A stretch of DNA of 64,000 nt from Psychrobacter sp. NZS113. Its GTDB lineage: Bacteria; Pseudomonadota; Gammaproteobacteria; Pseudomonadales; Moraxellaceae. Below, in pieces: positions 9,393 to 20,035 of this stretch (the stretch's first letter is position 1; every line of letters starts with the position of its first letter). The translations under genes and the position numbers were made by a program. The stretch covers positions 1 through 64,000 of the forward strand of contig NZ_JADYWL010000001.1 of the NCBI RefSeq assembly GCF_015864825.1, written 5' to 3'. The notes beneath the pieces were generated by a model, which saw only the letters and a program-made list of their open reading frames with translations, was not told the DNA's origin and made no database searches.

Positions 9393-10133
9393 TTATTTAC
9401 GATCTAGATAAATCTGCGCCTCACTTAGGCTTAGTGTACCTTCATAAATAGCACGGCCAGTAATAATGCCCTCGATACAGTCACCATAAGGCTTTAATAG
9501 CTCGATATCTTTCATATTGGTCACGCCACCTGACGCAATCACTGGTAAGCCACCTTCACGAGCTAAGTTAACCGTTTGCTCGACATTGACGCCTTGCATC
9601 ATGCCATCACGGGCAATATCAGTATAGACGATTGAAGAGACACCTACATCAGCAAAACGCTTGGCAAGCTCAGTCGCTTTGGTATCAGTAACATTCGCCC
9701 AACCATGGGTTGCGACCATGCCGTCTTTTGCATCGATACCTACAATGATATGACCCGGAAATTCGCGGCAAGCTTCTGCGACAAACTCAGGGTTTTCGAC
9801 TGCTTTTGTACCGATAATAATATAAGTTAAACCTGCAGTGATATATTGTTCAATGGTGTTCATGTTACGCACACCACCGCCCAACTGAATAGGCAAATTC
9901 GGATAAGCTTTGGTAATATCATTGACTACTTGTCTATGAACAGGTACACCATCAAAGGCACCATTCAAATCAACCAAATGCAGTCGGCGCGCACCTTCCT
10001 CTACCCAGCGCGCTGCCATCGCCACTGGATCATCAGAGAATACCGTATCATCTTCCATACGGCCTTGTTTTAAGCGTACACATTTACCATCTTTTAAATC
10101 AATCGCCGGGATAATGACAGGCACAGCACACAT
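9393..10133 (-). CDS. hisA: Phosphoribosylformimino-AICAR ribotide isomerase
   Basis: Fourth step of histidine biosynthesis: isomerises ProFAR to PRFAR in the cytoplasm. The 246-aa TIM barrel has the N-terminal catalytic aspartate motif [15 protein letters not shown], the second catalytic aspartate in [13 protein letters not shown], and the phosphate-binding glycine loops GGGVRN and ASGGV. AAGGA stands 7 nt upstream of the ATG at 10133, which decides the start over an ATG seven codons earlier that overlaps this site. The gene is alone here; hisB and hisH lie about 22 kb away, so the usual hisB-hisH-hisA-hisF grouping is broken in this genome or at least not contiguous. Confidence 0.96.
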   Translation of the reverse strand: MCAVPVIIPAIDLKDGKCVRLKQGRMEDDTVFSDDPVAMAARWVEEGARRLHLVDLNGAFDGVPVHRQVVNDITKAYPNLPIQLGGGVRNMNTIEQYITAGLTYIIIGTKAVENPEFVAEACREFPGHIIVGIDAKDGMVATHGWANVTDTKATELAKRFADVGVSSIVYTDIARDGMMQGVNVEQTVNLAREGGLPVIASGGVTNMKDIELLKPYGDCIEGIITGRAIYEGTLSLSEAQIYLDRK

Positions 10134-11183
10134 ATCGCATTCCTTATAAAACAAAATATTGAATAAATTTGAAAAACTAAACTTTGAATATTATGGTGTA
10201 TTGAGTTCTTAACACACGCTAAATAATGATAAAAAATATTGCTCAAAACTGTATTCATGACAATAAAACTAAAAGTGATAACTATAAGTTTTTATAATTA
10301 CAGCCATTGAAAACATTAGGTAAATTGAATTCCTGACTGGCAATTTTAGGTCAATTTAGCGTATAATCCTAGGTAAATTTTATTTGTTTCTATGTGATAG
10401 TAACCATACGTTATATTTTTATTAGGTCATTCACGACTAAAAAAAGATTAGCGGTCAGGATGAATCGAGTAAGAGCTAAATACATTTACATGATATTGGC
10501 TGACTTCTTGCTAAGAAAGGTTATATTAGAAATCTCAACTGGTCGATCGAAACAGATTACCCTGCAGTATTACACACTCTAATTAAATACCTTTCCTAAC
10601 GTTTTCATATTGTCTTTATCACTGGTCAACGATACTAAAATAGCTATTATTGGCTTTATAGCAATATTATACGATAAGTGCACACTGCTTGTTAATTGCT
10701 TAGCCAGTTTGTCTTTTTACCAGTTTATCATCTATCTCAATAGATCGTTATTTGGCTACATACTTATTCAATTAAGTATCTTTTCTAGGATACTGAACTC
10801 ATAAGTGGGGTCTACAATACTGGTATTAAGAATTTTAATTTTCAATGAAACGTATGATAAAGCTGTTTATCTTAAGAACTGTCACTTTTAGCTAACTGCT
10901 TTAGCGATGGTTTTTAATTGGATGGTTTTAATATACACCTTGGTAGCCAGTCGCCACTTTGGTAATTCGAATAAGACATTAACGTGTTGTTAAGGAGTCT
11001 AAGGTCAGCGTTAATACTCTTAATAGTAGTTATGATCATGCTTTATTTTTAGAGAACTCTATCACCATCCTATTATAGGAATAGGTGAGTGAGTGCTTTA
11101 TTAAATGATGCATATGTTCATGCTACCGATGTACCAAACAGGAAGTCTGGTATCGTTTTAGACTATGGACTAAGTTTTCGCTT
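10134..11183. other. One-kilobase gene desert upstream of nqrA
   Basis: No convincing gene is visible. The two plus-strand open frames near 10394-10582 and 10610-10804 lack ribosome binding sites, are very rich in Ile/Leu/Tyr, and resemble nothing known. The region is AT-rich. An 8-bp inverted repeat (TAAATTGA at 10321-10328, TCAATTTA at 10351-10358) stands just ahead of a good -10 hexamer TATAAT at 10362-10367. It must also contain the hisA promoter (minus) and presumably the nqrA promoter. Confidence 0.5.
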
Positions 11184-12536
11184 ATGATTACCATCAAAAA
11201 AGGTTTGGATTTGCCCATCACCGGCGAACCCTCCCGCGAGATATCTGAGCACCAACCGACACACGTAGCCCTTATTGGCTATGATTATATCGGTATGAAG
11301 CCCACGATGAATGTCAAAGAAGGTGACATCGTAGCAAAAGGTCAGCCCGTTTTTGAAGATAAAAAACGTGCAGGCGTTATCTACACTGCCCCTGCTGCTG
11401 GTAAAGTTGTCGCGATTAAACGCGGTGACCGTCGTGTGTTTGAGAGCCTCGTTATTGCGGTCGACCCAAAAGGTGAAGAAGTAGACTTCGAGCGCTATGA
11501 CTCCCAGCAACTGGCTGACCTAGACTCTGAAGTTGTCGAAACCCAATTACTTGCCTCTGGCGAATGGACTGCGTTTCGCACGCGCCCCTTTAGCCGTACG
11601 CCAGAAATCGGTGCCCGTCCTCATGCCATCTTTGTCACTGCTATAGATACCAGTCCCCTAGCGTTTGATCCGATGCTGCTGATCAATGAGCAGCTACAAG
11701 CGTTCAATGATGGTCTTGCTGTGTTGTCGACACTCAGCCCAAAGACGTTTGTCTGCCATCATGGTAATGCTCAGCTGACACCAGTCGCAAAAACTGCTGC
11801 GAATAACGTCACTGAGTATCATGGTTTTGCTGGTAAGCATCCAGCTGGTCTGGCAGGTACGCACATTCACTTTTTACACCCAATCATGCGTGGCGTGAGT
11901 GTCTGGACAATTGGCTATCAAGATGTGATTGCGATTGGTAAGCTATTTACCACCGGCCGTCTATACACACCTCGCTTGATTAGCTTAGCAGGCCCTTCTG
12001 TCAGTAACCCACACTTAGTTATGACTGAGCGCGGTGCTGATATTACTGCCTTGACCAAAGGTCAGCTAGCAGCTGGCGAGAACCGTATCATTTCAGGTTC
12101 GGTATTATCTGGTCGCAAAGTGTTTAGCAATATTGCCTATCTTGGTCGTTTTCACAATCAGATCAGTGTGCTAACGGAAGGTCATGAGCGCCCAGCGTTC
12201 CACTTCTTTACGCCAGGTAAAAACCGTTTCTCAAAACTGCCTATCTATATCTCGCAGTTTTTTGGTGGCAAAAAGTACAACTTTACCACCACGAGTAACG
12301 GCTCACCGCGAGCGATGGTGCCAATTGGTGTCTATGAAGAGGTCATGCCTCAAGATTATCTGCCAACCCAACTGCTACGGGCATTGATTGTCGAAGACAT
12401 GTTGGTCGCCGTTGATTTAGGCGTACTTGAGTTGGATGAAGAAGATTTGGCACTATGCACCTTTGTATCTCCTGGCAAATATGAATTCGGTGATATCTTG
12501 CGTGATAACTTAACGCGCATCGAACTGGAGGGCTAA
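11184..12536 (+). CDS. nqrA: Na+-translocating NADH:quinone reductase subunit A
   Basis: First subunit of the Na+-NQR complex, which couples NADH oxidation by ubiquinone to sodium export across the inner membrane. NqrA is the peripheral cytoplasmic subunit without a redox cofactor, implicated in ubiquinone interaction. The 450-aa length is typical, and the N-terminus [16 protein letters not shown] and the segment [23 protein letters not shown] are characteristic. No strong Shine-Dalgarno precedes the ATG, but the homology leaves little doubt about the start. nqrB follows after 5 nt, so this is the first gene of a tight six-gene operon. Confidence 0.97.
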   Translation: MITIKKGLDLPITGEPSREISEHQPTHVALIGYDYIGMKPTMNVKEGDIVAKGQPVFEDKKRAGVIYTAPAAGKVVAIKRGDRRVFESLVIAVDPKGEEVDFERYDSQQLADLDSEVVETQLLASGEWTAFRTRPFSRTPEIGARPHAIFVTAIDTSPLAFDPMLLINEQLQAFNDGLAVLSTLSPKTFVCHHGNAQLTPVAKTAANNVTEYHGFAGKHPAGLAGTHIHFLHPIMRGVSVWTIGYQDVIAIGKLFTTGRLYTPRLISLAGPSVSNPHLVMTERGADITALTKGQLAAGENRIISGSVLSGRKVFSNIAYLGRFHNQISVLTEGHERPAFHFFTPGKNRFSKLPIYISQFFGGKKYNFTTTSNGSPRAMVPIGVYEEVMPQDYLPTQLLRALIVEDMLVAVDLGVLELDEEDLALCTFVSPGKYEFGDILRDNLTRIELEG

Positions 12537-12541
12537 CCACG

Positions 12542-13777
12542 ATGAAATTTTTACACAATATGTTCGATCGTATGGAGCCATCTTTTACCAAAGGCGGCAA
12601 ACACGAAAAATACTATGCCATCTTTGAGATGTTTGATACGTTTTTGCGTCAACCAGACTCAACCACATACGCGTCATCACACGTACGCGACGGGATTGAT
12701 CTAAAGCGCATTATGATTACTGTATGGCTATGTACTTTCCCAGCGATGTTTTGGGGTATGTACAATATCGGTCATCAAGCGCTAACGGCGGTTGCTCAGC
12801 TTGGCTTGCAGCCTGAAGGTTGGCGTACGGTTATCACTAGCATGGCAGGCTATAATCCAGACAGTGTCTGGGCAAGTTTTGTCTACGGTGCGATGCAGTT
12901 CCTACCTATTTACCTTGTGACATTTGCCGTTGGTATTCTCTGTGAGATTATCTTTGCTGTTGTCCGTGGGCATGAAGTCAACGAAGGCTTCTTTGTGACC
13001 TCGGTACTATTTGCACTATGTCTACCACCAGATATTCCTTTATGGCAAGTTGCCTTGGGTATTATCTTTGGTGTGGTCGTAGCCAAAGAAGTATTCGGTG
13101 GTACAGGTAAAAACTTCCTTAACCCTGCCCTATCGGGTCGTGCATTCCTATACTTTGCTTATCCAGCCTATATGTCTGGTGACTCTGTATGGACAGCGGT
13201 TGATGGTTTTTCAGGAGCAACGCCTCTAGGTCTTGCTGCACTTGGTGTCTCTCCTCAAGATTTCGTCGATGTCTATGGCAATGCGATCACGTGGAGTGAT
13301 GCATTCTTAGGTAACATGCAAGGCAGTATCGGTGAAGTATCAACACTAGCAATCTTAATGGGTGCCGCTGTTCTATTATGGACGCGTATTGCCTCATGGC
13401 GCATCATGGCAGGTTGTGTGATTGGTCTTGTGGCTACCTCGCTTATCTTCAACATGATTGGCTCTAAAGACAATATGATGATGAACTTGCCGTTCTATTG
13501 GCACTTAGTCATCGGTGGTTTTGCCTTCGGTGCGGTGTTTATGGCAACCGATCCAGTCTCAGCTGCACATACCAATAAAGGCCGTTGGGCTTATGGTATC
13601 TTGATTGGTTTTATGACGGTATTGATTCGTGTCATCAACCCAGCTTTTCCAGAAGGCATCATGCTGGCTATTCTATTCGCCAACTTATTTGCGCCATTGT
13701 TTGATTATTTTGTGACCCAAGCAAACATCAAACGCCAAACAGCTCGGAGGGTTCGTTATGTCCAAGCCCAAAAGTAA
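12542..13777 (+). CDS. nqrB: Na+-translocating NADH:quinone reductase subunit B
   Basis: Large integral membrane subunit (411 aa) that carries a covalently bound FMN and riboflavin and forms part of the sodium path. About ten hydrophobic segments are visible. The FMN attachment motif is SGATPLG with the acceptor threonine at about residue 227; ApbE, encoded at 18.5 kb, would transfer the flavin. The 3' end overlaps nqrC by 20 nt, which suggests translational coupling. The start is conserved ([25 protein letters not shown]). Confidence 0.97.
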   Translation: MKFLHNMFDRMEPSFTKGGKHEKYYAIFEMFDTFLRQPDSTTYASSHVRDGIDLKRIMITVWLCTFPAMFWGMYNIGHQALTAVAQLGLQPEGWRTVITSMAGYNPDSVWASFVYGAMQFLPIYLVTFAVGILCEIIFAVVRGHEVNEGFFVTSVLFALCLPPDIPLWQVALGIIFGVVVAKEVFGGTGKNFLNPALSGRAFLYFAYPAYMSGDSVWTAVDGFSGATPLGLAALGVSPQDFVDVYGNAITWSDAFLGNMQGSIGEVSTLAILMGAAVLLWTRIASWRIMAGCVIGLVATSLIFNMIGSKDNMMMNLPFYWHLVIGGFAFGAVFMATDPVSAAHTNKGRWAYGILIGFMTVLIRVINPAFPEGIMLAILFANLFAPLFDYFVTQANIKRQTARRVRYVQAQK

Positions 13778-14660
13778 TAATGCGAAAACCATTAGTGTGG
13801 CATTGACGCTATGCTTGGTGTGTTCAGTATTGGTCTCAGCAGTTGCGGTTGGCCTAAAGCCAGCTCAGCTTGAAAACGCGCGTTTAGACCGTAACAAAAA
13901 CATCTTGGTCGCGGCTGACATGTACGATGCTGAGTCTGACACACAAGACGATGTCGCCGAACGATTCAAAGACTTTGATGTCGAGATTATTGACTTAAAC
14001 AAAGGCAACTATGTCGATGATGCAACGCTAGCAGACGCGGGTATCCCTGATCGCAATGCTTATGACGCTAGTCAAGCGACTAAGAATCAAGCATTGAGTG
14101 ACGACCTAGGTAACGATGATCCTGCGGGTATCGGTCGTAAGCCTAAATATGCCAAAGTCTATGTCAAAAAAGACGATGCGGGTCAACCTGAAGTAGTCGT
14201 ATTGCCTATTCAAGGTTACGGACTATGGGGTACTATCTATGGTTTCTTGACGCTTGAAAGCGACATGAATACTATCAAAGGTATCAGCTTTTATGAGCAT
14301 AAAGAAACCCCAGGTTTGGGTGCTCGTATCGAAGAGCCAGAGTGGCGTGCCAAGTGGACCGGTATCCAGTCTTATGATGAAAACGGTGAAGTTGCCACTG
14401 GTGTAACCAAAGCAGGTAATCCAAAAGACAACTGGGTTGATGGTATCAGTGGTGCGACATTGACTAGCCGCGGTGTCAGTAACATGATTCAGTTTTGGTT
14501 AGGCGAGCAAGGTTATAAGCCTTATCTAGATATGCTGCGCAAAGAGGGTGGTCAGACAGTTGATAATGCAGAAACACAAGCAAATCAATCAAAGAAAACC
14601 GCTCAACCTAAAACCGAACTGGCAGCGAAACTACCAGTAGCAAACGGCAAGGAGGCTTAA
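13758..14660 (+). CDS. nqrC: Na+-translocating NADH:quinone reductase subunit C
   Basis: Subunit with one N-terminal transmembrane helix (about residues 12-32) and a periplasmic domain carrying the second covalent FMN. The attachment motif [10 protein letters not shown] places the acceptor threonine at about residue 234, just as in other NqrC proteins. Length is 300 aa. A strong GGAGG (13746-13750) sits 7 nt before the ATG, inside the end of nqrB. The C-terminal 35 residues are rich in Gln, Ala and Lys and look disordered. nqrD begins one nucleotide after the stop. Confidence 0.96.
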   Translation: MSKPKSNNAKTISVALTLCLVCSVLVSAVAVGLKPAQLENARLDRNKNILVAADMYDAESDTQDDVAERFKDFDVEIIDLNKGNYVDDATLADAGIPDRNAYDASQATKNQALSDDLGNDDPAGIGRKPKYAKVYVKKDDAGQPEVVVLPIQGYGLWGTIYGFLTLESDMNTIKGISFYEHKETPGLGARIEEPEWRAKWTGIQSYDENGEVATGVTKAGNPKDNWVDGISGATLTSRGVSNMIQFWLGEQGYKPYLDMLRKEGGQTVDNAETQANQSKKTAQPKTELAAKLPVANGKEA

Positions 14661-14661
14661 C

Positions 14662-15333
14662 ATGGCTGACACTAAAAGTATTTTAACCTCGCCTGTCTTT
14701 GATAATAATCCTATTGCCCTACAGATCTTAGGTATCTGTTCGGCACTAGCGGTCACCACGAGCATGGCAAATGCCATGGTTATGTGTGTAGCATTGACAC
14801 TGGTAACGGCATTTTCGAGCTTCTTTATCTCGATTATTCGTAAACAAATTCCATCAAGTATTCGTATCATCGTGCAGATGACCATCATTGCCTCATTGGT
14901 TATCTTGGTCGATCAGGTTCTAAAAGCTGTCGCTTACGATGTGAGTAAGGGCTTGTCAGTTTTCGTTGGTCTGATTATCACTAACTGTATCGTAATGGGC
15001 CGTGCTGAAGCGTTTGCTATGAGCAACCCACCAGTACCGAGCTTTTTAGATGGTATTGGTAATGGTCTTGGCTACTCTGCGGTACTACTGTTCGTTGCCA
15101 CTATCCGTGAGCTATTAGGCGCAGGTACTTGGTTCGGTATCACTATTCTACAACCAGTGACTGACGGCGGTTGGTACATACCAAACGGCCTATTATTATT
15201 GCCACCGTCAGCATTCTTTATTATTGCTTTGTTCATTGTCATCGTCCGTATTTGGAAACCAGAACAGGTTGAAGAAGCTGAATTTGTAATGAAGCCGCAG
15301 TCTAAAGGCATGGCACATGGAGGCGGTCACTAA
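14662..15333 (+). CDS. nqrD: Na+-translocating NADH:quinone reductase subunit D
   Basis: Integral membrane subunit, 223 aa, with six hydrophobic segments. NqrD and NqrE are related to each other and together hold an iron centre in the membrane via conserved cysteines; candidate ligands are in the [15 protein letters not shown] segment. The ribosome binding site AAGGAGG lies within the last codons of nqrC. The stop codon overlaps the nqrE start by one base (TAATG), a sign of coupled translation. Confidence 0.96.
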   Translation: MADTKSILTSPVFDNNPIALQILGICSALAVTTSMANAMVMCVALTLVTAFSSFFISIIRKQIPSSIRIIVQMTIIASLVILVDQVLKAVAYDVSKGLSVFVGLIITNCIVMGRAEAFAMSNPPVPSFLDGIGNGLGYSAVLLFVATIRELLGAGTWFGITILQPVTDGGWYIPNGLLLLPPSAFFIIALFIVIVRIWKPEQVEEAEFVMKPQSKGMAHGGGH

Positions 15334-15941
15334 TGGGACATTATGTTAGTTTATTTATAACCTCAGTCTTTATTGAGAATATGGCGCTTGCCTACTTCCT
15401 AGGTATGTGTACTTTCTTGGCAGTATCAAAGAAGGTTTCAACCGCTATCGGTCTTGGTGTTGCTGTAGTCGTCGTCATGGCGATTACGGTTCCATTAAAC
15501 AACTTACTATTTCAGTTCATCCTAAAAGATGGTGCACTGGCATGGGCAGGTTTCCCTGATATCGATTTAAGCTTCTTAGGTTTGCTTAGTTATATTGGTC
15601 TTATTGCCGCTACCGTACAGATTCTAGAAATGTTCTTGGATAAGTTCGTTCCTAGTCTATACAACGCCCTTGGTGTTTTCTTACCACTCATCACTGTAAA
15701 CTGCGCCATCTTAGGTGGTGTACTATTTATGGTTGAGCGTGACTATAACTTCGGCGAATCAGTCGTTTATGGTGTGGGTGCAGGTTTTGGTTGGGCATTA
15801 GCGATTACCGCATTGGCTGGTATCCGTGAAAAACTGAAATACTCAGATATCCCAGCACCGCTGCGTGGTCTTGGTATTACGTTTATCACCGTTGGTCTGA
15901 TGTCACTTGGCTTTATGTCTTTCGGCGGTATGTCAATTTAG
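15333..15941 (+). CDS. nqrE: Na+-translocating NADH:quinone reductase subunit E
   Basis: Integral membrane subunit of 202 aa with six hydrophobic segments, paralogous to NqrD. The motif [20 protein letters not shown] near the N-terminus and [14 protein letters not shown] in the middle are family signatures, the latter containing the conserved cysteine of the iron site. It is separated from nqrF by 122 nt that contain a hairpin, unlike the very tight spacing of the preceding genes. Confidence 0.96.
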   Translation: MGHYVSLFITSVFIENMALAYFLGMCTFLAVSKKVSTAIGLGVAVVVVMAITVPLNNLLFQFILKDGALAWAGFPDIDLSFLGLLSYIGLIAATVQILEMFLDKFVPSLYNALGVFLPLITVNCAILGGVLFMVERDYNFGESVVYGVGAGFGWALAITALAGIREKLKYSDIPAPLRGLGITFITVGLMSLGFMSFGGMSI

Positions 15942-15996
15942 ACCGCTAAGCTTAAACACTTATTTAGCGATTTGACCTATTTAATTCATTTATTCG

Positions 15997-16040
15997 GTAG
16001 GGGTTCAGAAAAACGTTATGACGTTACTTCGCTCCCCTAC
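15997..16040 (+). other. Intercistronic hairpin between nqrE and nqrF
   Basis: GTAGGGG (15997-16003) pairs with CCCCTAC (16034-16040), and inside it AACGT (16012-16016) pairs with ACGTT (16021-16025). No T run follows, so it is not a standard terminator. It could be a processing or stabilising element that sets the level of nqrF relative to nqrABCDE. Confidence 0.45.
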
Positions 16041-16063
16041 TCCATAGATTAAGGATACCTACC

Positions 16064-17299
16064 ATGGATTACGCTACGGCGATTGGTGGCGTTGCTATGT
16101 TTACCTTGATCATCATGGGCCTTGTCGCCATTATTTTGGCGGCGCGCTCAAGACTGGTCAGTTCAGGCGATGTTACCATCCATATCAATGATAATTCCGA
16201 TAATGACGTCGTGACACCAGCGGGCGGTAAACTACTGCAAACACTTGCGAGCGAAGGTATTTTCTTATCTTCAGCATGTGGTGGTGGTGGTACCTGTGCG
16301 CAGTGTCGTTGCCGCGTTATTGAAGGCGGCGGTTCTATCTTGCCGACTGAAGAAGGCTATTTTACTCAAGGCGAAATCCGCAATCACATGCGCTTAGCTT
16401 GTCAGGTAGCTGTTAAGCAAGACATGAAAATCGAGATTGACCCTGAGTTTTTTGATGTACAAAAATGGGAGTGCGAGGTTGTCTCTAACGATAACGTTGC
16501 CACTTTCATTAAAGAGCTGGTACTAAAAATTCCTGAAGGTGAAGAAGTTAACTTCCGCGCTGGTGGTTATGTACAGTTAGAAGCGCCACCGCATGAAGTG
16601 CACTATAAAGACTTTGATGTTGCAGAAGAGTACCGCGAAGATTGGGAAAAATTTGGTATCTTCAACTATGTATCAAAAGTTGATGAGCCAGTTATCCGTG
16701 CTTATTCAATGGCCAACTACCCTGAAGAAAAAGGTCTTATCAAGTTCAACATTCGTATCGCAAGTCCACCACCACGTGGCCCAGACGGTATCCCACCAGG
16801 TAAGATGTCTTCTTGGACATTTAGCTTAAAACCTGGTGATAAAGTAACGGTATCAGGTCCTTACGGTGAATTCTTTGCTAAGAAAACTGAAGCTGAAATG
16901 ATCTTCGTCGGCGGTGGTGCAGGTATGGCACCAATGCGCTCGCACATTTTCGATCAGCTTAAGCGTTTGAATACAGACCGTAAAATCAGTTTTTGGTATG
17001 GTGCACGTTCTATTCGCGAGATGTTCTACGTTGAAGACTATGATCAACTTCAAGAAGATTTTTCTAACTTTGAGTGGCATGTGGCACTATCAGATCCACT
17101 TCCTGAAGACAACTGGACAGGCTACACCGGCTTTATCCATAACGTCTTACTAGAAGAATACCTGAAAGGTCATCCAAACCCAGAAGACTGTGAATATTAC
17201 ATGTGTGGGCCACCGATGATGAATGCTGCGGTCATCGACATGCTACATAGTATGGGTGTTGAAGATGAAAACATCATGCTTGATGACTTTGGTGGTTAA
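16064..17299 (+). CDS. nqrF: Na+-translocating NADH:quinone reductase subunit F
   Basis: Electron-input subunit of the complex, 411 aa. It has one N-terminal transmembrane helix (about 5-27), a 2Fe-2S domain with ligands Cys72, Cys78, Cys81 and Cys113 (motif [10 protein letters not shown]), an FAD-binding domain with RAYSMANYP, and a C-terminal NADH-binding domain with [12 protein letters not shown] and [13 protein letters not shown]. All expected cofactor residues are present. The start is supported by AAGGA upstream. A terminator follows the stop, so the accessory genes apbE and nqrM are transcribed separately. Confidence 0.97.
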   Translation: MDYATAIGGVAMFTLIIMGLVAIILAARSRLVSSGDVTIHINDNSDNDVVTPAGGKLLQTLASEGIFLSSACGGGGTCAQCRCRVIEGGGSILPTEEGYFTQGEIRNHMRLACQVAVKQDMKIEIDPEFFDVQKWECEVVSNDNVATFIKELVLKIPEGEEVNFRAGGYVQLEAPPHEVHYKDFDVAEEYREDWEKFGIFNYVSKVDEPVIRAYSMANYPEEKGLIKFNIRIASPPPRGPDGIPPGKMSSWTFSLKPGDKVTVSGPYGEFFAKKTEAEMIFVGGGAGMAPMRSHIFDQLKRLNTDRKISFWYGARSIREMFYVEDYDQLQEDFSNFEWHVALSDPLPEDNWTGYTGFIHNVLLEEYLKGHPNPEDCEYYMCGPPMMNAAVIDMLHSMGVEDENIMLDDFGG

Positions 17300-17336
17300 A
17301 CCTACTGGTTAGGAATTACGATTAAATCCATACTAT

Positions 17337-17367
17337 AAAAAAGAGTCTCAATTGAGGCTCTTTTTTT
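17337..17367 (+). terminator. Rho-independent terminator of the nqr operon
   Basis: An A-rich stem (AAAAAGAGTCTC, ending at 17349) pairs with GAGGCTCTTTTTTT beginning at 17354, with one G-U pair and an AATT loop; the 3' arm runs into a T tract. Confidence 0.85.
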
Positions 17368-17540
17368 GGCTCTGATTAAATAGCAAAGATAATTTTTGTT
17401 AGTAATAGCTCTGATAGACTAAATAAGTTTGAGGCCGCTAATCGTATTTTTTGGATGTAGTGTAAGGCTACAAATTTAACTAGTCGCTAGCACTTATCAT
17501 CCTATATTATGACCTATTCACATGTGAAGAAAGGACTCTT

Positions 17541-18341
17541 ATGAAAACCAACGTTAAAAAATTAACCATTTGGATCACTGGTGCCTCTAGTGGTATTGGT
17601 CAAGCACTTGCTATTTCTTTCGCCAAGCGAGGCGCCAGAATTATATTGAGTGGTCGTGATCAAGAGAAACTAGAAGCGGTCAGAAAAAGCTGTAAAGGTA
17701 GTAAAAACCATATCGTCATCCCATTTGATATTGGTGACACCGATCAGACAAAAATAGCATACGAGTCAGCTATTCAGCAGGCAGGTAAAATCGATTGGCT
17801 AATTAATAATGCTGGCATCAGTCAACGCTCATTAATCATGGACACCGCAGAAGACGTCGAACGGCAATTGATGGAAATAGATTACTTCGCACAAACACGT
17901 CTGACCAGACTGGTATTACCAAAGATGATCGCACAAGGCGGTGGTAAAATAGTCATGATATCGAGTATCGCAGGTCTACTAGGTACTCAGTATCGCGGTG
18001 CTTACAGTGCTGCCAAAGCTGCTATTCATATGTGGGCGAACAGTTTGCGTGCTGAATTACATGATCAAGGCATAGAAGTTGCCACCATATTCCCAGGTTT
18101 TATCCAAACTAATGTGTCTATCAATGCGTTGACTGGAGATGGTAGCGCGCAGGGTACGATGGATGAGGCTACTAAGAAAGGTTTGACTGCTACTGCATTT
18201 GCCAAACAAGCCGTTAAAGCGCTATTAAAAGAAGAAGAGTATATTGTTATTTCCGGTCAAAAAGAGAAGTTCGCTACCAAGGTCAATCGCATATCTCCAC
18301 CTAAGCTATATAAACTCATTCGTGAGTCAAAAGTGACTTAG
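17541..18341 (+). CDS. Short-chain dehydrogenase/reductase
   Basis: A 266-aa classical SDR that would use NAD(P)H to reduce or oxidise a carbonyl/alcohol on an unidentified substrate. The nucleotide-binding GxxxGxG is TGASSGIGQ (residues 13-21), NNAG follows near residue 91, and the catalytic Ser and Tyr-x-x-x-Lys are in MISSIAG and YSAAKAA. It resembles the DHRS7-type subgroup that often acts on lipids or steroids, but the substrate cannot be read from sequence. AAAGGA precedes the start. It stands between nqrF and apbE and interrupts the common nqrF-apbE order; I see no functional link to NQR. Confidence 0.88.
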   Translation: MKTNVKKLTIWITGASSGIGQALAISFAKRGARIILSGRDQEKLEAVRKSCKGSKNHIVIPFDIGDTDQTKIAYESAIQQAGKIDWLINNAGISQRSLIMDTAEDVERQLMEIDYFAQTRLTRLVLPKMIAQGGGKIVMISSIAGLLGTQYRGAYSAAKAAIHMWANSLRAELHDQGIEVATIFPGFIQTNVSINALTGDGSAQGTMDEATKKGLTATAFAKQAVKALLKEEEYIVISGQKEKFATKVNRISPPKLYKLIRESKVT

Positions 18342-18498
18342 GCAAAATGCCATCCTCATCCTATAGCGTTAGCTATGAATACATAGAGCAAAAATGTTGT
18401 TTACGCTTAAAGCGATTGGCGTTATTGCTAGCAAGAGGTGTAAAATAAGCACAGTTTATTTTATGCCTCTCTCACTCCTCTGCTATAGCAAAAAGCTT

Positions 18499-19617
18499 AT
18501 GAAAACGATAATACTTTCTACTAAGACAACTCGCACAGGCTACGGCATCATCGCTCTTGTCGGTGCGCTTAGCCTCACCGCTTGCCAGCAAACGCCAGAT
18601 TACGATTATCTGGCTGGTGAGACAATGGGTACTAGCTATCACATTAGCTATCAGCTACCCGATGATGCGGATGAAACGGCGATACAAGCTTCGATAGATG
18701 AGCGTCTAAAGCAAATCAATGACAGTATGTCTACCTACCAAACAGACTCAACTATCTCTAAATTTAATCAGTTAGATAAAGAGACACCCATAACTATCGA
18801 TGCAGATTTTAGTCGTGTGCTCGACGTCTCACGTATCGTGTACGAACAATCTGGCGGGGCATTTGATCCGACTGTGATGCCATTAGTAGAAACGTGGGGC
18901 TTTGGTAGTACTATGACCGTTGATCGGTTACAAAGCCCGCCAACGGCCTTAGAAATTGCTCAAGCTAAAGCGTTAGTAGATTTTGACAGTATCATACAGA
19001 AAGACAAAACCGTCTATAAAACCAAAGAGGGTGTCGAACTTGATTTTTCAGCAGTGGCAAAAGGCTATGGCGTCGATGTCATCGCTGACGTATTGAGAGA
19101 AGACTATAAGATTCGCAATTATATGGTCGAGATTGGGGGTGAGATTTCTACCGCTGGTGTCAATAACCAAAAGCAGCCATGGCAAATTGCAATCGATGCG
19201 CCTATTGAAGGTAGCACGGTGAGCGAGCGCGAAACGATATCGGTCATTCGCCAACCAATCAATACGCATAATAAAATGCATTTAGCGACGTCTGGCAACT
19301 ATCGTAACTCCGTCATATTCGATGGTAAACGTTATAGCCATACGATTGATCCCACCACTGGGGAGCCTATCGCTGGTGGCGCACCTTCTGTCACCGTAGC
19401 AGCTGACTCAGTTGCACTGGCTGATGCCTGGGCCACCGCGCTCACTGCGATGCCTTATCAGAAAGCCTTAGAAGTTGCTAAAGAACAAAACCTAGCTGCT
19501 ATGTTTGTCGTCTTGACTGACGATGCAAAAAAGAACAATACCGACGATAGCATTGATGATTGGCAAGTGATAGAAACACCTGCCATGCAAGCCCTACGTG
19601 CTGATAAAAAGTCTTAG
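18499..19617 (+). CDS. apbE: FAD:protein FMN transferase (flavin transferase for NQR)
   Basis: ApbE attaches FMN from FAD to threonines of NqrB and NqrC in the periplasm. The 372-aa product starts MKTIILSTKT and has a lipoprotein signal with lipobox LTAC about 30 residues in, so it should be a membrane-tethered lipoprotein. Family blocks seen: GETMGTSYHISY, SGGAFDPTVMPLVE, DFSAVAKGYGVD, MVEIGGEIS, SHTIDPTTGEP and ADSVALADAWATAL, the last giving the metal-binding Asp. Upstream in-frame codons exist but would put about 35 residues before the signal peptide, so the ATG at 18499 is preferred. The substrates are encoded just upstream. The stop lies 4 nt from a MITE-like element. Confidence 0.95.
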   Translation: MKTIILSTKTTRTGYGIIALVGALSLTACQQTPDYDYLAGETMGTSYHISYQLPDDADETAIQASIDERLKQINDSMSTYQTDSTISKFNQLDKETPITIDADFSRVLDVSRIVYEQSGGAFDPTVMPLVETWGFGSTMTVDRLQSPPTALEIAQAKALVDFDSIIQKDKTVYKTKEGVELDFSAVAKGYGVDVIADVLREDYKIRNYMVEIGGEISTAGVNNQKQPWQIAIDAPIEGSTVSERETISVIRQPINTHNKMHLATSGNYRNSVIFDGKRYSHTIDPTTGEPIAGGAPSVTVAADSVALADAWATALTAMPYQKALEVAKEQNLAAMFVVLTDDAKKNNTDDSIDDWQVIETPAMQALRADKKS

Positions 19618-19621
19618 GTGC

Positions 19622-19903
19622 TAGGGCGTGTTGAGCACTCAACCATAGCACTGACAGAGACTATTTTTTAGACAGTTCGACGTTAAAAATAGTAAGTTTA
19701 GTCATTCTAAGCGTCTATATTTTAACAATGAAATGGCAAAAAATAGTCCTGTCTCCTTCTGTTGGTATTGGAGCTGATGCTAAAACTGCCCCATACTGCA
19801 TTGTAAATCTCGTTAAGGCATGAGCATTACCGTCGTTTTACGCCTTGTCTGGAACCGTTTTAGCGATCAGCAGTGCCTATCTGTGAATATTCAACACGCC
19901 CTA
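19622..19903. mobile_element. MITE-like non-autonomous element, 282 bp
   Basis: The ends are perfect 13-bp inverted repeats: TAGGGCGTGTTGA (19622-19634) and TCAACACGCCCTA (19891-19903). The outermost bases on both sides are TA, consistent with a TA target duplication. Weaker symmetry continues inward for about 20 more bases. There is no open frame for a transposase. It lies between apbE and nqrM, its left end 4 nt past the apbE stop. A parent transposon with the same ends would be expected elsewhere in the genome; I cannot name its family with certainty. Confidence 0.75.
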
Positions 19904-20035
19904 ATAATACATGAACTAACACGATAGGTATAAACGAGCGAAACAAAAATTTGCTATACTATTATGTAGATAATGTTGAAGATATATCGTTATCATAAAG
20001 ATAACTACCCTATTTTGAGAACTGAGGTGCCCACT

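Noticed and set aside
10394..10804. Two open frames of about 60 codons upstream of nqrA
   Set aside because: No ribosome binding sites, unnatural composition (very high Ile/Leu/Tyr/Lys), no resemblance to known proteins; AT-rich DNA yields such frames by chance.
19622..19903. Complete insertion sequence between apbE and nqrM
   Set aside because: No transposase-like open frame in 282 bp; only the termini are transposon-like.
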